Part shown: positions 37,249 through 48,877 of the stretch, in pieces
How the letters are laid out: every line of letters starts with the position of its first letter
Position numbering within the stretch: position 1 is the stretch's first letter
Origin: Henricia sp. BOLD:AAB3569
Taxonomy: Eukaryota; Echinodermata; Asteroidea; Spinulosida; Echinasteridae
NCBI GenBank assembly: GCA_037783545.1
Contig: JBBELK010000164.1
Location: 434,001-498,000, forward strand
DNA length: 64,000 nucleotides
Direction: 5' to 3'
Program-made: the position numbers and the translations under genes
The notes under the pieces: generated by a model
Seen by the model: only the letters and a program-made list of their open reading frames with translations
Told to the model about the DNA's origin: nothing
Database searches by the model: none

Positions 37249-39267
37249 ATGATGGCAACAGACGTCGATGGCATGTTGGCCGAAATTTTGGCAGACAGTG
37301 GCTCGGAATCAGAGGAAGGTTCCATTCAAGATGAGTCTTCTGACGACGATCCACTAGAAGACCATGAAGACGGCATTACTGCAGCATTTCCTGAGGTAAT
37401 AATTACTAATTCTTTGGTGAACATTATCATCAGCATGATCGGTGTTATGTTAATGAATCAATTAGGCTAATTGCTATCCCATGTAATTCACCAGGCCCAG
37501 TATTTTTGTAGGCCCACCCCTAACGTCGGCCTATATAGGTCTATGGGGTTACAAATGCTGAAATTGAGAAATGTACATCATACATGTAGTAAAAAAACCG
37601 CTCAAATGGCTCTTGTTTCCTTGTTCGCAACTACAAAGATTATACTCTAATGTTATAGTTTGTTTTTGTTGCAGCTTACCGACCAACCTGACCACCTGCC
37701 AAAATCGAGCAAGACTGCGAAGGTAGATTTCCGATCCGGTTGGGAGCAACGAGACCATTTCCAGTGTCCGACTGTGCCCTTCACGGGGAATCCTGGCCCG
37801 ACCGGCGACTTTGCTACGCTCTCAGCAGTGGAGATCTTCAAGCTGTATTTCTGTGACCTTGTGTGGCAGATGCTGGTGAACGAGACGAATCGCTATGCGC
37901 AACAAACAATAGACTCTAACCCTGATAAACAAGTTTCCTGGCACCCGACCAATATTCCAGAAATGATGGCATTTGTGGCACTTATCGTTGCTATGGGCAT
38001 GAACAAATCATCTCAATATAGAATGTACTGGTCGACATCTGAACTGTTTAGCTTGCCATTCTATCCGTCGATCATGTCACGCAATCGGTTCCTTTCAATT
38101 CTGAGATTCTTTCACATATCCAATAACCAAATTACTCAGACAGCCTCGGCTAAACGTGATAAACTTTCCAAAGTTCGACCCTTGATAGAAGTACTCGTCC
38201 CAAAGTTTCTAAACCTGTATAACCCTGCGCAGAATTTGTCTCCAGACGAGAGCATGTTAAAATTCAAGGGACGATTAAGTTTTGTTCAGTACATGCCGAA
38301 AAAACCAATCAAACGGGGTATGAAAGCCTTCTCCCTGAATGAATCAAAAACAGGGTACACATGTAATTGGAAACTATACACGGGAAGTGAGAACACCCAA
38401 ACTGTTTATGTTGCACACATAAGTTCAGACTGCCCGCATCCAAAAATACTGACCAAGCCCGCAAAATTAGTCATTGATCTGGTCCAGGGACTTGAGAATA
38501 AGGGTCATATACTATATTGTGACAATTACTTCAATAGCCCAGCTCTTGTAGCTGAACTGTCTGAACTAGGATTCGGGTGTTGTGGTACTGTTCGGTACAT
38601 GACCCAGGGGATTCCCCATGTTGCCAACCCCAAAAAACACAAAATGAAGAGAGAAGATGTCCCCCTTTTTTTGGTAAAAGGTGGGCAGTTGTGTATCGTT
38701 TGGCAAGACAAAAAATCGGTAACACTTTTAACAAATATCGGGAACTCTGACGTGTCAAAAAAGCAAATTCGGTGCAAGAAGAGCACAAGTGGATTTCGTG
38801 ACGTTCTGAAGCCAAATTGTGTTGACCTGTATAATTTGAATATGGGAGGTACTGATGTTGCAGATCAATGTTTTCAGTACTACAATCATACGCACAGGAG
38901 TTTAAAATGGTGGAAACGAATTTTTTTCCGTATGCTCGATATTTGTATCGTCAATAGCCGAGTAATTTTTAACGGCATAGAGGGCAACAGACATGTCAGT
39001 AACCTAGATTTTCGTGTAGGTATTGTACAAGGCTTGCTGTTAGGTTGGGAACGTACTAATGCAACAAGTCGGCCGAGATACCACATTCCTATTGATTTGG
39101 CAAGACAACAACACTATCCTGGCAAAAACCGCAATGGAAAGAAACGCGACTGCATTGTTTGTAGCAACCGCACATTAAACAGGCGAAAACAGACCCGGAT
39201 GATCTGTAAAGAATGTAATAAACCAATGTGCACAGTTCCTTGTTTTGAAAAATATCATACCAAATGA
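37249..39267 (+). CDS. piggyBac transposase (2 exons, about 579 aa)
   Basis: Cut-and-paste transposase acting on TTAA sites. Exon 1 is 37249-37395, starting at a double methionine (MMATDVDGMLAEIL) and ending GAG before GTAATA. The intron 37396-37674 ends in a strong TTTGTTTTTGTTGCAG acceptor, and exon 2 is 37675-39267, joined in phase 0. An acidic N-terminal region is followed by the DDE_Tnp_1_7-type core. Candidate catalytic aspartates are D240 (SPDESML), D332 (LYCDNYF) and D443 (MGGTDVADQ), spaced as in active piggyBac enzymes. The C-terminus is a cysteine-rich domain (CIVC, CKECNKPMC, VPCF) used for DNA binding in the family. No stop or frameshift is visible, and the length equals canonical transposases. 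An in-frame upstream ATG near 37108 could extend the N-terminus. Because both element ends survive, this looks like a recent mobile copy rather than a domesticated PGBD gene. Confidence 0.92.
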
Positions 39268-39311
39268 TTGTAAGTATGTATAATCTGCTCGCCTTCAAAT
39301 CTGCTCCCCAT

Positions 39312-39430
39312 GCCCCCGCCCCCCTCCCCCCGCCCCCCCCCACCCCATTCAATGTTGAAGACTGGTTCGACAAGCCACGGATTCAAACCAACATTGAATG
39401 GGGTGGGGGGCGGGGGGAGGGGGGGAGGGG
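39312..39430. repeat. G/C-tract inverted repeat in the piggyBac 3' region
   Basis: A C-rich arm ending CCACCCCATTCAATGTTG and a G-rich arm starting CAACATTGAATGGGGTGG are separated by about 31 bp. It would form a hairpin with an arm of about 45 bp, and the G tracts could form quadruplexes. Confidence 0.85.
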
Positions 39431-40789
39431 CGAGAGAAAATACAAGTACATGCAGAAGTAGGGTTGAAGACACATCTTTTTAGACAAGCATTTTTAATTT
39501 CTTAGATTTTTTACTTTTGAGTGCTTAATTTTCTTTTGTATTGTATACTTTTTAGGTATTTTCATTAGGTTTTTCTTTTTTATACTGATGTACGAGTACA
39601 GGGCCTTGTATTACTTTTGTTGTGTAAAAACTAGCTTGAAATTACACTTAATAAATAAAAAGATGCACACTAAATTTCTCTCCTTTTTGTATGATTTGTG
39701 TCATCAGGTGTACACAAAATCATCAGAGCTATTTAGTGCATGTAAACCACAGAGGGCTCACTTCAATGAAATGTCTCCCAAACCAGTGGGTCTCTAGTGA
39801 CACTGGGCTCGTAATTACTGTGGTAAACAAGGGTACTGTCTTATATGAGTGGGTGGTATTGAAAGGGTTATGAGAGATGTTATTGTACAAAGAGATGCCT
39901 GGTACAAAGATAACATGAAGTCAAACATTGTGGTTGGTATGCAAATGACGAAACTTTATTTCCAAAATATTTCTCGTTGGTGCATGAGTATTTGTCATCA
40001 CTCTATAAATTATACAATCTAAACAGATATAATCGGTGAAGAATACTGGTTGAAAGTTATACTGTACTGGTAAACAAAACAATCATATTTATTAGGATAA
40101 GACAGATATATAGTAGTTGAACGTCATTCACAGAAAAACGCATTTGTTGTATCCAATTTAGGTTTAGGACATATAATTAAGTAAATGTTTAATACATTTT
40201 CGATTAATGTTTCCATATATACGGATTCAGGACACATTAAAATAGTATTTTATAGAGACTGAATATAGAGAATGGATATGTGACGTCAGATGTTATACGG
40301 TGGCGGTTCTGGACACTGGACTCAAATGGCAGTGACCATAAGGGTCAGATCCCACGTTTTAGTCCAGTAACTTCCAAATTTCACCTTCCTGTCAAAACAC
40401 TCTGTTGACTATTCTATATCTATATAATAGATCATATTATGTCTATTATGCGTCAATTTAAGACAAACTATCTGCAGCAATATGGTTAAAGTCAACAGGC
40501 AATTTCTAGACATCTTCATAATTAACTGTATCCTTTTTAGTAATTACTTTTTACAAACAATACTTCTTTGATTTTCTTTCGGATCCAATCCGTTCTTTTT
40601 GTCGTCTACGAAGGTATAGATGCTACACGTTTTTTTAAAGAATGTTCATTATTGAGCGGGCTGGGAAAGCCTACGTATATAGTTTTTTTTATTCATTTAT
40701 TCACCACATCCAACAGCGAAGAACCGCCAATTACAGGAATGGGATCAATTAACATAGATATTCGAATAACTATCAACTTCTAAGTTGAA

Positions 40790-41030
40790 ACGGCCAGAGA
40801 CACCGGGGAATCCGTCCCCTTACTTTTCACGAAAGAATGCTCTGGGATCTTTAAAGTGCGTTACATGTAACACACTGGACCAACGGTTTTACATCCCTTC
40901 CGAAGGACGGAACAAGTGTGATTAAGTGCCTTGCTCAAGAGCACAAGTGTCACGGCCCGGAATCGAACCCACATTCTAGTACTGGCACAGGAACTTGAGT
41001 TCGACGCGCTAGACCGCTTCTGCAAGCATA
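40790..41030 (-). mobile_element. tRNA-related SINE
   Basis: The plus strand shows CCGGAATCGAACCCACATTC, a reverse-complement B box, and a tRNA-like GCGCTAGACCGCTTCTGC end. The body motifs CTGGGATCTTTAAAGTGCG and GTGCCTTGCTCAAGAGCAC are typical of a marine invertebrate SINE body. Confidence 0.6.
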
Positions 41031-41360
41031 ATTTTACAATTATTTATTGTTTATAAAACCACTCATCTCACTGGTCTTTCAAACTCTTCAAAACAAGCGA
41101 ATCGTGAATAAACTTAAAATAGAAATTACTCAAGATATTGCTCAGTTGTGATTTCGAAATACGATGAAAAACTACTGATTAAGAAAAAGATATTCTGTGT
41201 AAGTTGCGTTAGGGATATGAATAACGTGGAAATTTTTGATGCAAAAAAAAAAGCAAAATCTAACTCCCGACCAGATTTAAAAGAGCGGATCTGTGTCTAG
41301 TTTCAACCTTTATATACCTCGATCAGTCCCCAATAAAAATCTTTAAACGCCGCCGTTTCT

Positions 41361-41950
41361 TACTGTCTAAATGCAAAAGAGTGAAAACTCGCTCTCCGAA
41401 AGAGTGAAAATCACTATAAAAAGAGTGAAAATCACTCAAAAGAGGAGCCATAAGTGTAGAATGGTTCCCGATCTCGTCGCTTATTATCGCTTATTGCGAA
41501 CATATGGGGATCGGTCAGGGGCAGCCATTACCGGGCAGAATTTTTCCCGGTCACGTGGTTATTATTAATTTATTTTTTTGTAAGTGCGTATATTTTGCAT
41601 TGACATTAGTAACCCGGCCGTGCGTGTCGAACATATCCAAATGCAAATAAAGTACATTGCCTAAAGCAAAGGGCTTCGCCAATTTTTAAAAATATAAAAC
41701 ACACAATGCGCACGCGCAAAGACGACCAATCACAGATCAAGCGCACTTCACATGTCCCTATATTCTCGTATGTGGAATATGTGGAATATGTGGACGGGAA
41801 CCAATCTACCATAAGGGACAACTCTTTTCGAGTTGTCTTTATATGGCTCCTTTTGTGGAGGAAAGCGATTTTTTACTATTTTTGAGGGTTTTATAAGGGA
41901 TTCACTCTTTGAATTAAGAGCGAGTTTTTCACTCTTTTGCATTTAGAGAG
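41361..41950. mobile_element. Foldback element with GCAAAAGAGTGAAAA ends
   Basis: Left AATGCAAAAGAGTGAAAACT and right AGTTTTTCACTCTTTTGCAT invert. The interior is related to the 36013 element (GGTTCCCGATC, CACGTGGTTATTATTA, CAAAGACGACCAATCACAGA). Confidence 0.7.
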
Positions 41951-42039
41951 TATAAGTATATGTTTCGATTTAGAATACTATTCGAATTGAAGCAAGAAGC
42001 GCATTGCCAAGACTAGGAAGCCGTCATGACTTGGATCCC

Positions 42040-43426
<1,387 letters not shown>

Positions 43427-43748
43427 GATGTTTTTGTCCTATAGAAAATGGAGAAAACTTTTGGTATTGAGACCTTCCTTAAATGTTTGACTCTTAGGTT
43501 TTGTATGTGTAGGTAAAGACCGAATCATGAGATTCTAGAACCGGTCATATAAATAGGCCTAGATTGCATGGCGGCCATATTGGGGGCCATATTGGGGGCA
43601 ATAACGTTAAAGCTCAGTGTATATAATAAAGCTCAGTGCGTTGTCACTGTGCGTCATTCGTGAGTGTGCGCTTTGTAGATATGTATATTGTCACATGGTC
43701 TAAATAAAAACACTTTTTTCCTTACATGGCCGCCGGTGCATATACGGT

Positions 43749-43980
43749 CTATTGACCCCTTTCGAACACGTGCGAATATGCCATTTTGGGAGTCAAATAA
43801 TGCTGCGTGCGCGTTGTGTGTGTCTCTGGTGGGCGTAACGCGGTTTAGTTCACCAATAGGAGCCTCAGCATAGCGCGTTACGCGCGCTATGGACACGCAC
43901 AACGCGCACGCACATTGCTTCCACAACGACGCGGCATTGTTTTACTCCCAAAAATGACGTCATTGGCACGAGCTCAATAG
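43749..43980. mobile_element. MITE, CTATTGACCCC / GCTCAATAG family (copy 1)
   Basis: Ends CTATTGA and TCAATAG, with subterminal TTTTGGGAGTCAAATAATGC and its inverse. The whole element recurs at 58865-59117. Confidence 0.75.
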
Positions 43981-44438
43981 GCCGTGTGACGCCCCAATGA
44001 AAAATAACTAGGGCCGCTTTCGAGCGCGGCACCAGGTGCTCCATGCAGGTGCTCGCCCGAAAGCGTGTGTAAGCATGTGTGTGACGTAACGTTTCCACCA
44101 CCTGGGAGCACCAGGGACGAGCGCTCGAAAGCAGCCCAGAATACCTGGCACCATCCTAGGATAGATAAACTCGTCAAACAAGGGGAAAATTCCGGCCTTA
44201 AAAAGTTTCCTCGTTACAAGTAATTCACACGACACAGTTTATCTGGAAATTATTACATGATGACATCCTACAATCATATAAATAAAATGGTGTAAAACTT
44301 CACCCTCAAATTCATGAACAGAAAGCATTTGTGAAAAGTATTTATTATGTAAGAACAACGTTTTATGTAGGCCTAATTGGAATTCTTTGGTGCAGATTTA
44401 ATGTATAAAACAAACGTTTATAAGAGGCTCATTCTTAC

Positions 44439-44520
44439 CAATTAAGAGAAACGGTCGTCTTCAAAACTGCTGGTAGAGTAACACAGAATTTTGCGAATGT
44501 TAGCTGGAGAAGCGCGTTGC
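44439..44520 (-). other. Probable 5'-UTR exon of LITAF gene B
   Basis: Read on the minus strand, this segment ends in TTAATTG followed by a consensus donor GTAAGA. The first coding exon of LITAF B starts with an acceptor just before its ATG, so a non-coding first exon must exist upstream, and this is the best-placed donor. The 5' boundary is only a guess. Confidence 0.45.
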
Positions 44521-44640
44521 GTGCAGTATATAGTAATGCCTAGTCGGCAGGGTCCGCCCCCACAGTTATTTACATACGCGCGCGCTTGTTGTAAACAAAC
44601 AAACAAACATATCAAAGTCCACGTGACGTTATAGAGGTCT
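44520..44640. promoter_or_regulatory. Candidate divergent promoter between LITAF B and syntaxin
   Basis: A short CpG-containing stretch between two outward-facing donor-bearing segments. It holds a GC box (GTCCGCCCCC near 44550) and CACGTG at 44620-44625 within CCACGTGACGT, which combines an E-box with a CRE-like half site. CACGTGAC matches eight of the ten bases of the palindromic element bound by TFEB/MITF factors on lysosomal genes. Both flanking genes encode endolysosomal protein families. The promoter call is inference. Confidence 0.35.
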
Positions 44641-44722
44641 GAAAACTAGGTTATACTGGTACTTTGCCGAAGTAACGGCGTCGTACAGTCTGTAATGCCT
44701 TCGCTGGTTCCGCCCGAACAAG
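44640..44722 (+). other. Possible 5' leader exon facing the syntaxin gene
   Basis: Ends in CCCGAACAA followed by a strong donor GTAAGTATT. It contains one ATG (44696) opening MPSLVPPEQ, which would be an upstream ORF if spliced to the syntaxin leader. The syntaxin ATG lies 4.2 kb downstream behind possible acceptors such as ATTCTTAG near 48780. Not proven to belong to that gene. Confidence 0.3.
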
Positions 44723-45078
44723 TAAGTATTACTCTTAATTATTACTTTCAATAATTGTTTATAATATGAAAATATCTATGGTCCTCAGTAATGCGCACGT
44801 GTCTCAAATTCCAACTTATGAGGACAGCAACCTGGGAATTATTGATACATTTCCCCTGTCATTGAAATACGTCATTCAAGCGACAGTGACTTTCATCGCG
44901 TCCTTTAAATCACTGCTGTAAACAGCCCCTTTGGGGTGGGGGTGTGGGGGCTGTGGAGGTGTCAAGTCTTGCCCACTGACCTGTCTTGCATAAATTTGCT
45001 TTTAATACACCACTTTTACTTGAGCAAACGATCGTATGGACCAGGGAGCAGTTTCGGCAATAGCTTTGTTTTGCCTGC

Positions 45079-45251
45079 ATAGACAGCCGAAGTGTGACGT
45101 GCGTTGCCATAGCCATGCATTGGCTCTAAACATCATGGCCGTCGGAAAAAGTACCATTGCAAAAGCGCGGGGACACGGTTCAGTGATTTTTAGTGTAGAG
45201 CCATTGCCTAGGCAACCAACAAAAGGTGACGTATTCACTTCGGCAGTCTAT
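45079..45251. mobile_element. MITE, TAGACAGCCGAAGTG family (empty-site copy)
   Basis: Ends ATAGACAGCCGAAGTG and CACTTCGGCAGTCTAT. Uninterrupted through AGAGCCATTGCCTAGGCAAC, the point where the 59112 relative carries an insert. Confidence 0.75.
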
Positions 45252-45296
45252 AGTAAGATGGTTGGCGCGTTGCTTCAATTCTCATATATAGCCAGC

Positions 45297-45448
45297 TATA
45301 GACCGTATCGAATAGCCGCCATTTCGTGGGGCACCTTTTGTTATACTTAAACTGTTCAACAATGTAAGCACAATATGTCCAACAATGCATGTCCACAAGG
45401 AACAAAGAAACTGACCCACAAGATGGCGGCTATTCGATACGGTCTATA
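45297..45448. mobile_element. Hairpin MITE, TAGACCGTATCGAATAGCCG (copy 1)
   Basis: Ends TAGACCGTATCGAATAGCCG and CGGCTATTCGATACGGTCTA. The inverse-oriented copy is at 60496-60641, with matching interior AACAAAGAAACTG. Confidence 0.8.
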
Positions 45449-46221
45449 GGCCTATATAGCTGAGCATCTATCCATTGTTAACAAGTCAATGTACCCTGTA
45501 CATACAGAGGGCAAAGCTTAATTGCGATCACTGCACAATCATTTAGCGACATCTATAAGTGGTTGTATTTCACAACTCTTTTCTAGGTGAGCCGTGGCTT
45601 GGGAGAATCAAGTGTGTTAATGATCATACACACGCCCTGCTAAAGTCCAAATCGATATTCACCCTTTTCATTTTCCGTTTCTGTTCATAAGGCTCTTGAC
45701 TAACAGAAGGAAGCCATTTCTTATACCGATGTTTGATGTCGAAAAGTATTTTCTTGGCTAGTTGATGGATAATTATTTTCTGACTTTAGTAAGGTCATGT
45801 GTTACATATACATTAATATTGATCGTTACGCAAGTTCAAGTTTGACGCTATTTAAAAGTTACAGCAGAGTTGCAACATCAAAATCAAAAGTCAAATCGAT
45901 TTGGGTAAGAATTTAGTACTCGGACGTCAATAATTTTGCCTTAAAATTATTTATTATACATCAATAAGTGCAAATCTATAATGAAGAAACCAAATTTGGA
46001 CGGGAAAAAAATATAAAGAATTTACTAAGAAAAACTTGTAAAGTCCGACTTGTAAATTCTTTCCGTTTGCAGCAGACGATATCTTTGGTAGGTGGTAATA
46101 AAAACAATAAAATGTTCGTACTGGAATTTATGCAAACAAAACTACCATTCAGTATAGCGAGAGAAAAAGGACTTACCTTTCGTTGTATTAGACAATTTGT
46201 ATCAGAACATTTTCTACTCAC

Positions 46222-46383
46222 CTACATCCAAGTGGGTGACAAAAGATTTCGTCTTGTACGTGAATCCAACGAATGCAAACTCCGTATCATTTCCTGACGT
46301 GGATAATTCCGTGATGAAAAGTTTGTATGTTCCGCCGTCATGGTCGTGGAACTCCCGTTTCTTGCACAGTAACATTTTATCCT
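46222..46383 (-). CDS. Orphan exon-like segment, phase 1-1, 54 codons
   Basis: On the minus strand, acceptor GTGCATTCAG and donor GTGAGT bracket an open segment. It reads DKMLLCKKREFHDHDGGTY, continues KLFITELSTSGNDTEF and ends near FVTHLDV. The phase 1-1 exon, the DGGTY resembling the DxGxY of Ig-like strands, and the mixed composition look coding. I could not find matching upstream or downstream exons, so it may be a gene remnant or chance. Confidence 0.22.
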   Translation of the reverse strand, partial: RIKCYCARNGSSTTMTAEHTNFSSRNYPRQEMIRSLHSLDSRTRRNLLSPTWM

Positions 46384-46489
46384 CTGAATGCACAGCCGTT
46401 GCGTGGTTTCACACAACTACCAAACGGAAATAGAATAGGGCAGCAGTTCTGAAGACATGCATGACTCCCGCATATTGAGCTGTTTCTCC

Positions 46490-46575
46490 GGGCCGGCGGG
46501 CCCGCGCTGCGCCGGGCGGGCCGGCCGGGCGGGGCGGGCCGGCCGGGCGGGCCGGGCCGGGCCGGGCCGGCTGGA
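46490..46575. repeat. GC-only low-complexity tract
   Basis: Tandem GGGCCGGCCGGGC-type units, essentially pure G/C. This gives artificial Pro/Arg/Gly-rich ORFs on both strands. Confidence 0.85.
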
Positions 46576-47797
46576 GTTAGACCACTCAACCGTTGGCGTT
46601 TGGGTTTCTTGTTCAACCAGATGTTTCCTGAAACGAGGTGGATGTTTTCTGTTTATGGGTCCACACGGGAATACCTTTAGTCGATGTCTCATCTGCCGGT
46701 CAACTTGGCTTTAACACTCCGAACAACTCGGCCAGATTTTGCCAACATCGTCGAACGTTCCGACTCCGAGTGCAGATTCAAAACAAGAAATAACACATAC
46801 GTGGGCGCGGTCAAGAAAGTGAAATGGCGAGGCGCAAGATTTCACGCACGTGGAAACAGTGGCCTTATTTTGTCCAGTAGCGTATGTGCCTTTGTTCCAA
46901 AATGGACGCTGGTCTGTTTAGCAATTTTCACTGTTGCAGGGGTAGTTTTGTTTCAAGTGGAAATTAGGGAATAAAAGTGACGGATTACCCCCATAAAATT
47001 GAACAGAATTGAAAAGATTATACTTCAATGAGTATCTTGGTTGTTATCCTAAGAAGCTAACTGAGAGAGTTGTGAGTATTTTTAAATGGTTTTTGAAAAT
47101 TGGGCATTTAGCATTGGTTCCTATGGGAACCCTATTTTCAAAATCTCGACTTAGGCTCAGGCTCGGGCTCCGTCTACATGTAAACCACATGGAGACGGTA
47201 CGGAGACGAAGACGAAAAGCCACCTTGTAGCCGTAGCACGAGTCAACGGCTATTTATATACCGCCCTCAAGAGAAATTGGGGAAGGCCCTCTATCGATGA
47301 CGGCTTCATAAAATACACCGACTGCAGATCCGTGTTTACGAAGAACGCCCTTCTCGTGAATTAAAAAGTGAGTTTTTTGTCTTTAAACGTAATAATTTTA
47401 AACATTTTCGCAATTCGACATAATTTTACAAATATTAATGATACACCTGCACGACTCTTTGGGAAATAACATCTGAATATTTCCCAAAAGGCATGTTCCA
47501 ATGTTGTCGTCGGCCTACATGACGTCCTACAATCATGCTATGGTTATAATGGTAGATGACGTCATCATCATCATGAGTCACATTCAGCCGTTTATTTATT
47601 TTTTGCAAACTTGTAGGCCCACTTCTTTGTTAAATTTATATAACGGTAGGAATTTACAAGTTGTACATTACTATTTTCATGAAAATGATTTTTTTTTTTA
47701 AACCGGAAGGGAAAAGAAAAAAAATTGGAATTCTCAATTCAATTCATATTTTCAGCCTCAATCATGTCAATAGGTTTTGTACATGATAAGGCTAGTA

Positions 47798-48164
47798 TTA
47801 AAGGAGCGTGACCAGAGTTTCTGGAAAATAGTTTTCGATGTAACTTACCAATATTATCAAGTAACTCCCATACACACCTCCCATGTCCCAAAAACCCGAA
47901 AACATTCGCAATTTCCAGTAAAAAATTGAACAAAACTATCGAGTATGCTTTCAGCGGATAAACGTTGATACTGGAAAATTAGTTTACAAATAATCGGTGG
48001 ATTTTCGACGATATCCTCGGAAATATGCGGCCTAGAAGCGCGGGAGTTTCAGTTTCGTAATCAGAAAAATATAACGGATGTTATGATATAAAAATCTCAT
48101 GACCCATAAGGTAAGTCCCGGGGAGTTATGGGTAAAAAAAAGTGATCTGGTCACACTCCTTTAA
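47798..48164. mobile_element. TTAA-flanked MITE, AGGAGCGTGACCAGA family (copy 2)
   Basis: TTAAAGGAGCGTGACCAGAG to TCTGGTCACACTCCTTTAA with TTAA at both ends. Same family as 42878-43240. Confidence 0.75.
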
Positions 48165-48877
48165 GGTGTCGTCCAACCAGTATTAAAATCTTTCCAGTAG
48201 GCCTATTAATTCTTTCTGGTAATTCTTTCGGAAAGAATTCTGTTTACTGGTTGCCACTTATTCTCCTTTATGATGACTTAATAACCACCAAAACGTGTAA
48301 ATAGTTTGAAGGGAAGTAATTTTCTTGAAAATACTTGATATGATAGCTTGATGTTTGAAGATTATTTGACAAAAATTATATAGGGTGACACACGAAGAAT
48401 GGATATTGTTTTTTTGCGATTTACTTAACCCTAATTCCTCGGCTAACTAATTCCTAATTCCGCCACTCACTCCACGTGTGCTATGCACGTCCTTGCCGGG
48501 ATATTGTGCTGTTTCAATCTCATTGTGTTGCCCTGTTCCATAGACTTAACACACGGCATCTCTGTGGCGACCAGTGAACGGAATTCATACCATTCTTTCC
48601 ACTGGTTGTGGAATTCTTTCCCCAGGCCTAAAATTTAATACCAAGATTTTCAGTTGTTCAGGCGGGTCATGACAAATAAGAAAGTACATTTTAAAATTTA
48701 ACAATTCCTTTTTTTCTCTTCTTTAATTTTCATAGTACTTCTGATACCAGTATGCATCCCACAACATAACTATTCTTAGGATTGCTCAAGACAACTCAAG
48801 AGGATTTGACCACAGACAACTACACCGTCCAAGACTTGTGACTCCACCGCCAAAGCTGAATCGATTTCCTGAGCAAG

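Larger units (their letters stand above)
36936..39871 (+). mobile_element. Nearly complete piggyBac transposon
   Basis: The 5' end is TTAA (36936-36939) followed by CCCTTTCATTCCC. The 3' end in reverse complement reads CCCTTTCAATACC, and outward of it lies TTAT (39868-39871), a one-base decay of TTAA. The 13-bp terminal repeats match at 11 positions, and TTAA duplication with CCC-starting ends is the piggyBac signature. The roughly 2.93-kb body holds one full-length transposase gene (37249-39267) with an intron, a GC-rich hairpin at 39312-39430 and an AATAAA near 39650. A subterminal stem with GGCACCA/TGGTGCC arms lies near 37000-37020. The insertion lies between the two LITAF paralogues. Confidence 0.85.
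39872..42039. other. Intergenic region between piggyBac and LITAF gene B
   Basis: No coding exon seen. Contains a SINE (40790-41030) and a foldback element (41361-41950). Confidence 0.5.
44723..48877. other. Region upstream of the syntaxin coding start
   Basis: Probably the first intron of the syntaxin gene if the 44640 leader belongs to it. Contains MITEs (45079, 45297, 47798), the orphan exon-like segment 46222-46383, and a CCGGCCGGGC tract at 46490-46575. Confidence 0.4.

Noticed and set aside
39461..39505. LKTHLFRQAF-like LINE C-terminal scrap in the piggyBac 3' region
   Set aside because: Only about 14 codons; too short to call although it resembles CR1/L2 tails.
36936..39871. Domesticated PGBD-type host gene
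   Set aside because: Terminal repeats and TTAA-type target duplication are retained, pointing to a mobile element rather than a host gene.
46377..46692. Collagen-like Pro/Arg/Gly ORFs on both strands
   Set aside because: Produced by a pure G/C low-complexity tract; open in several frames and lacking splice context.
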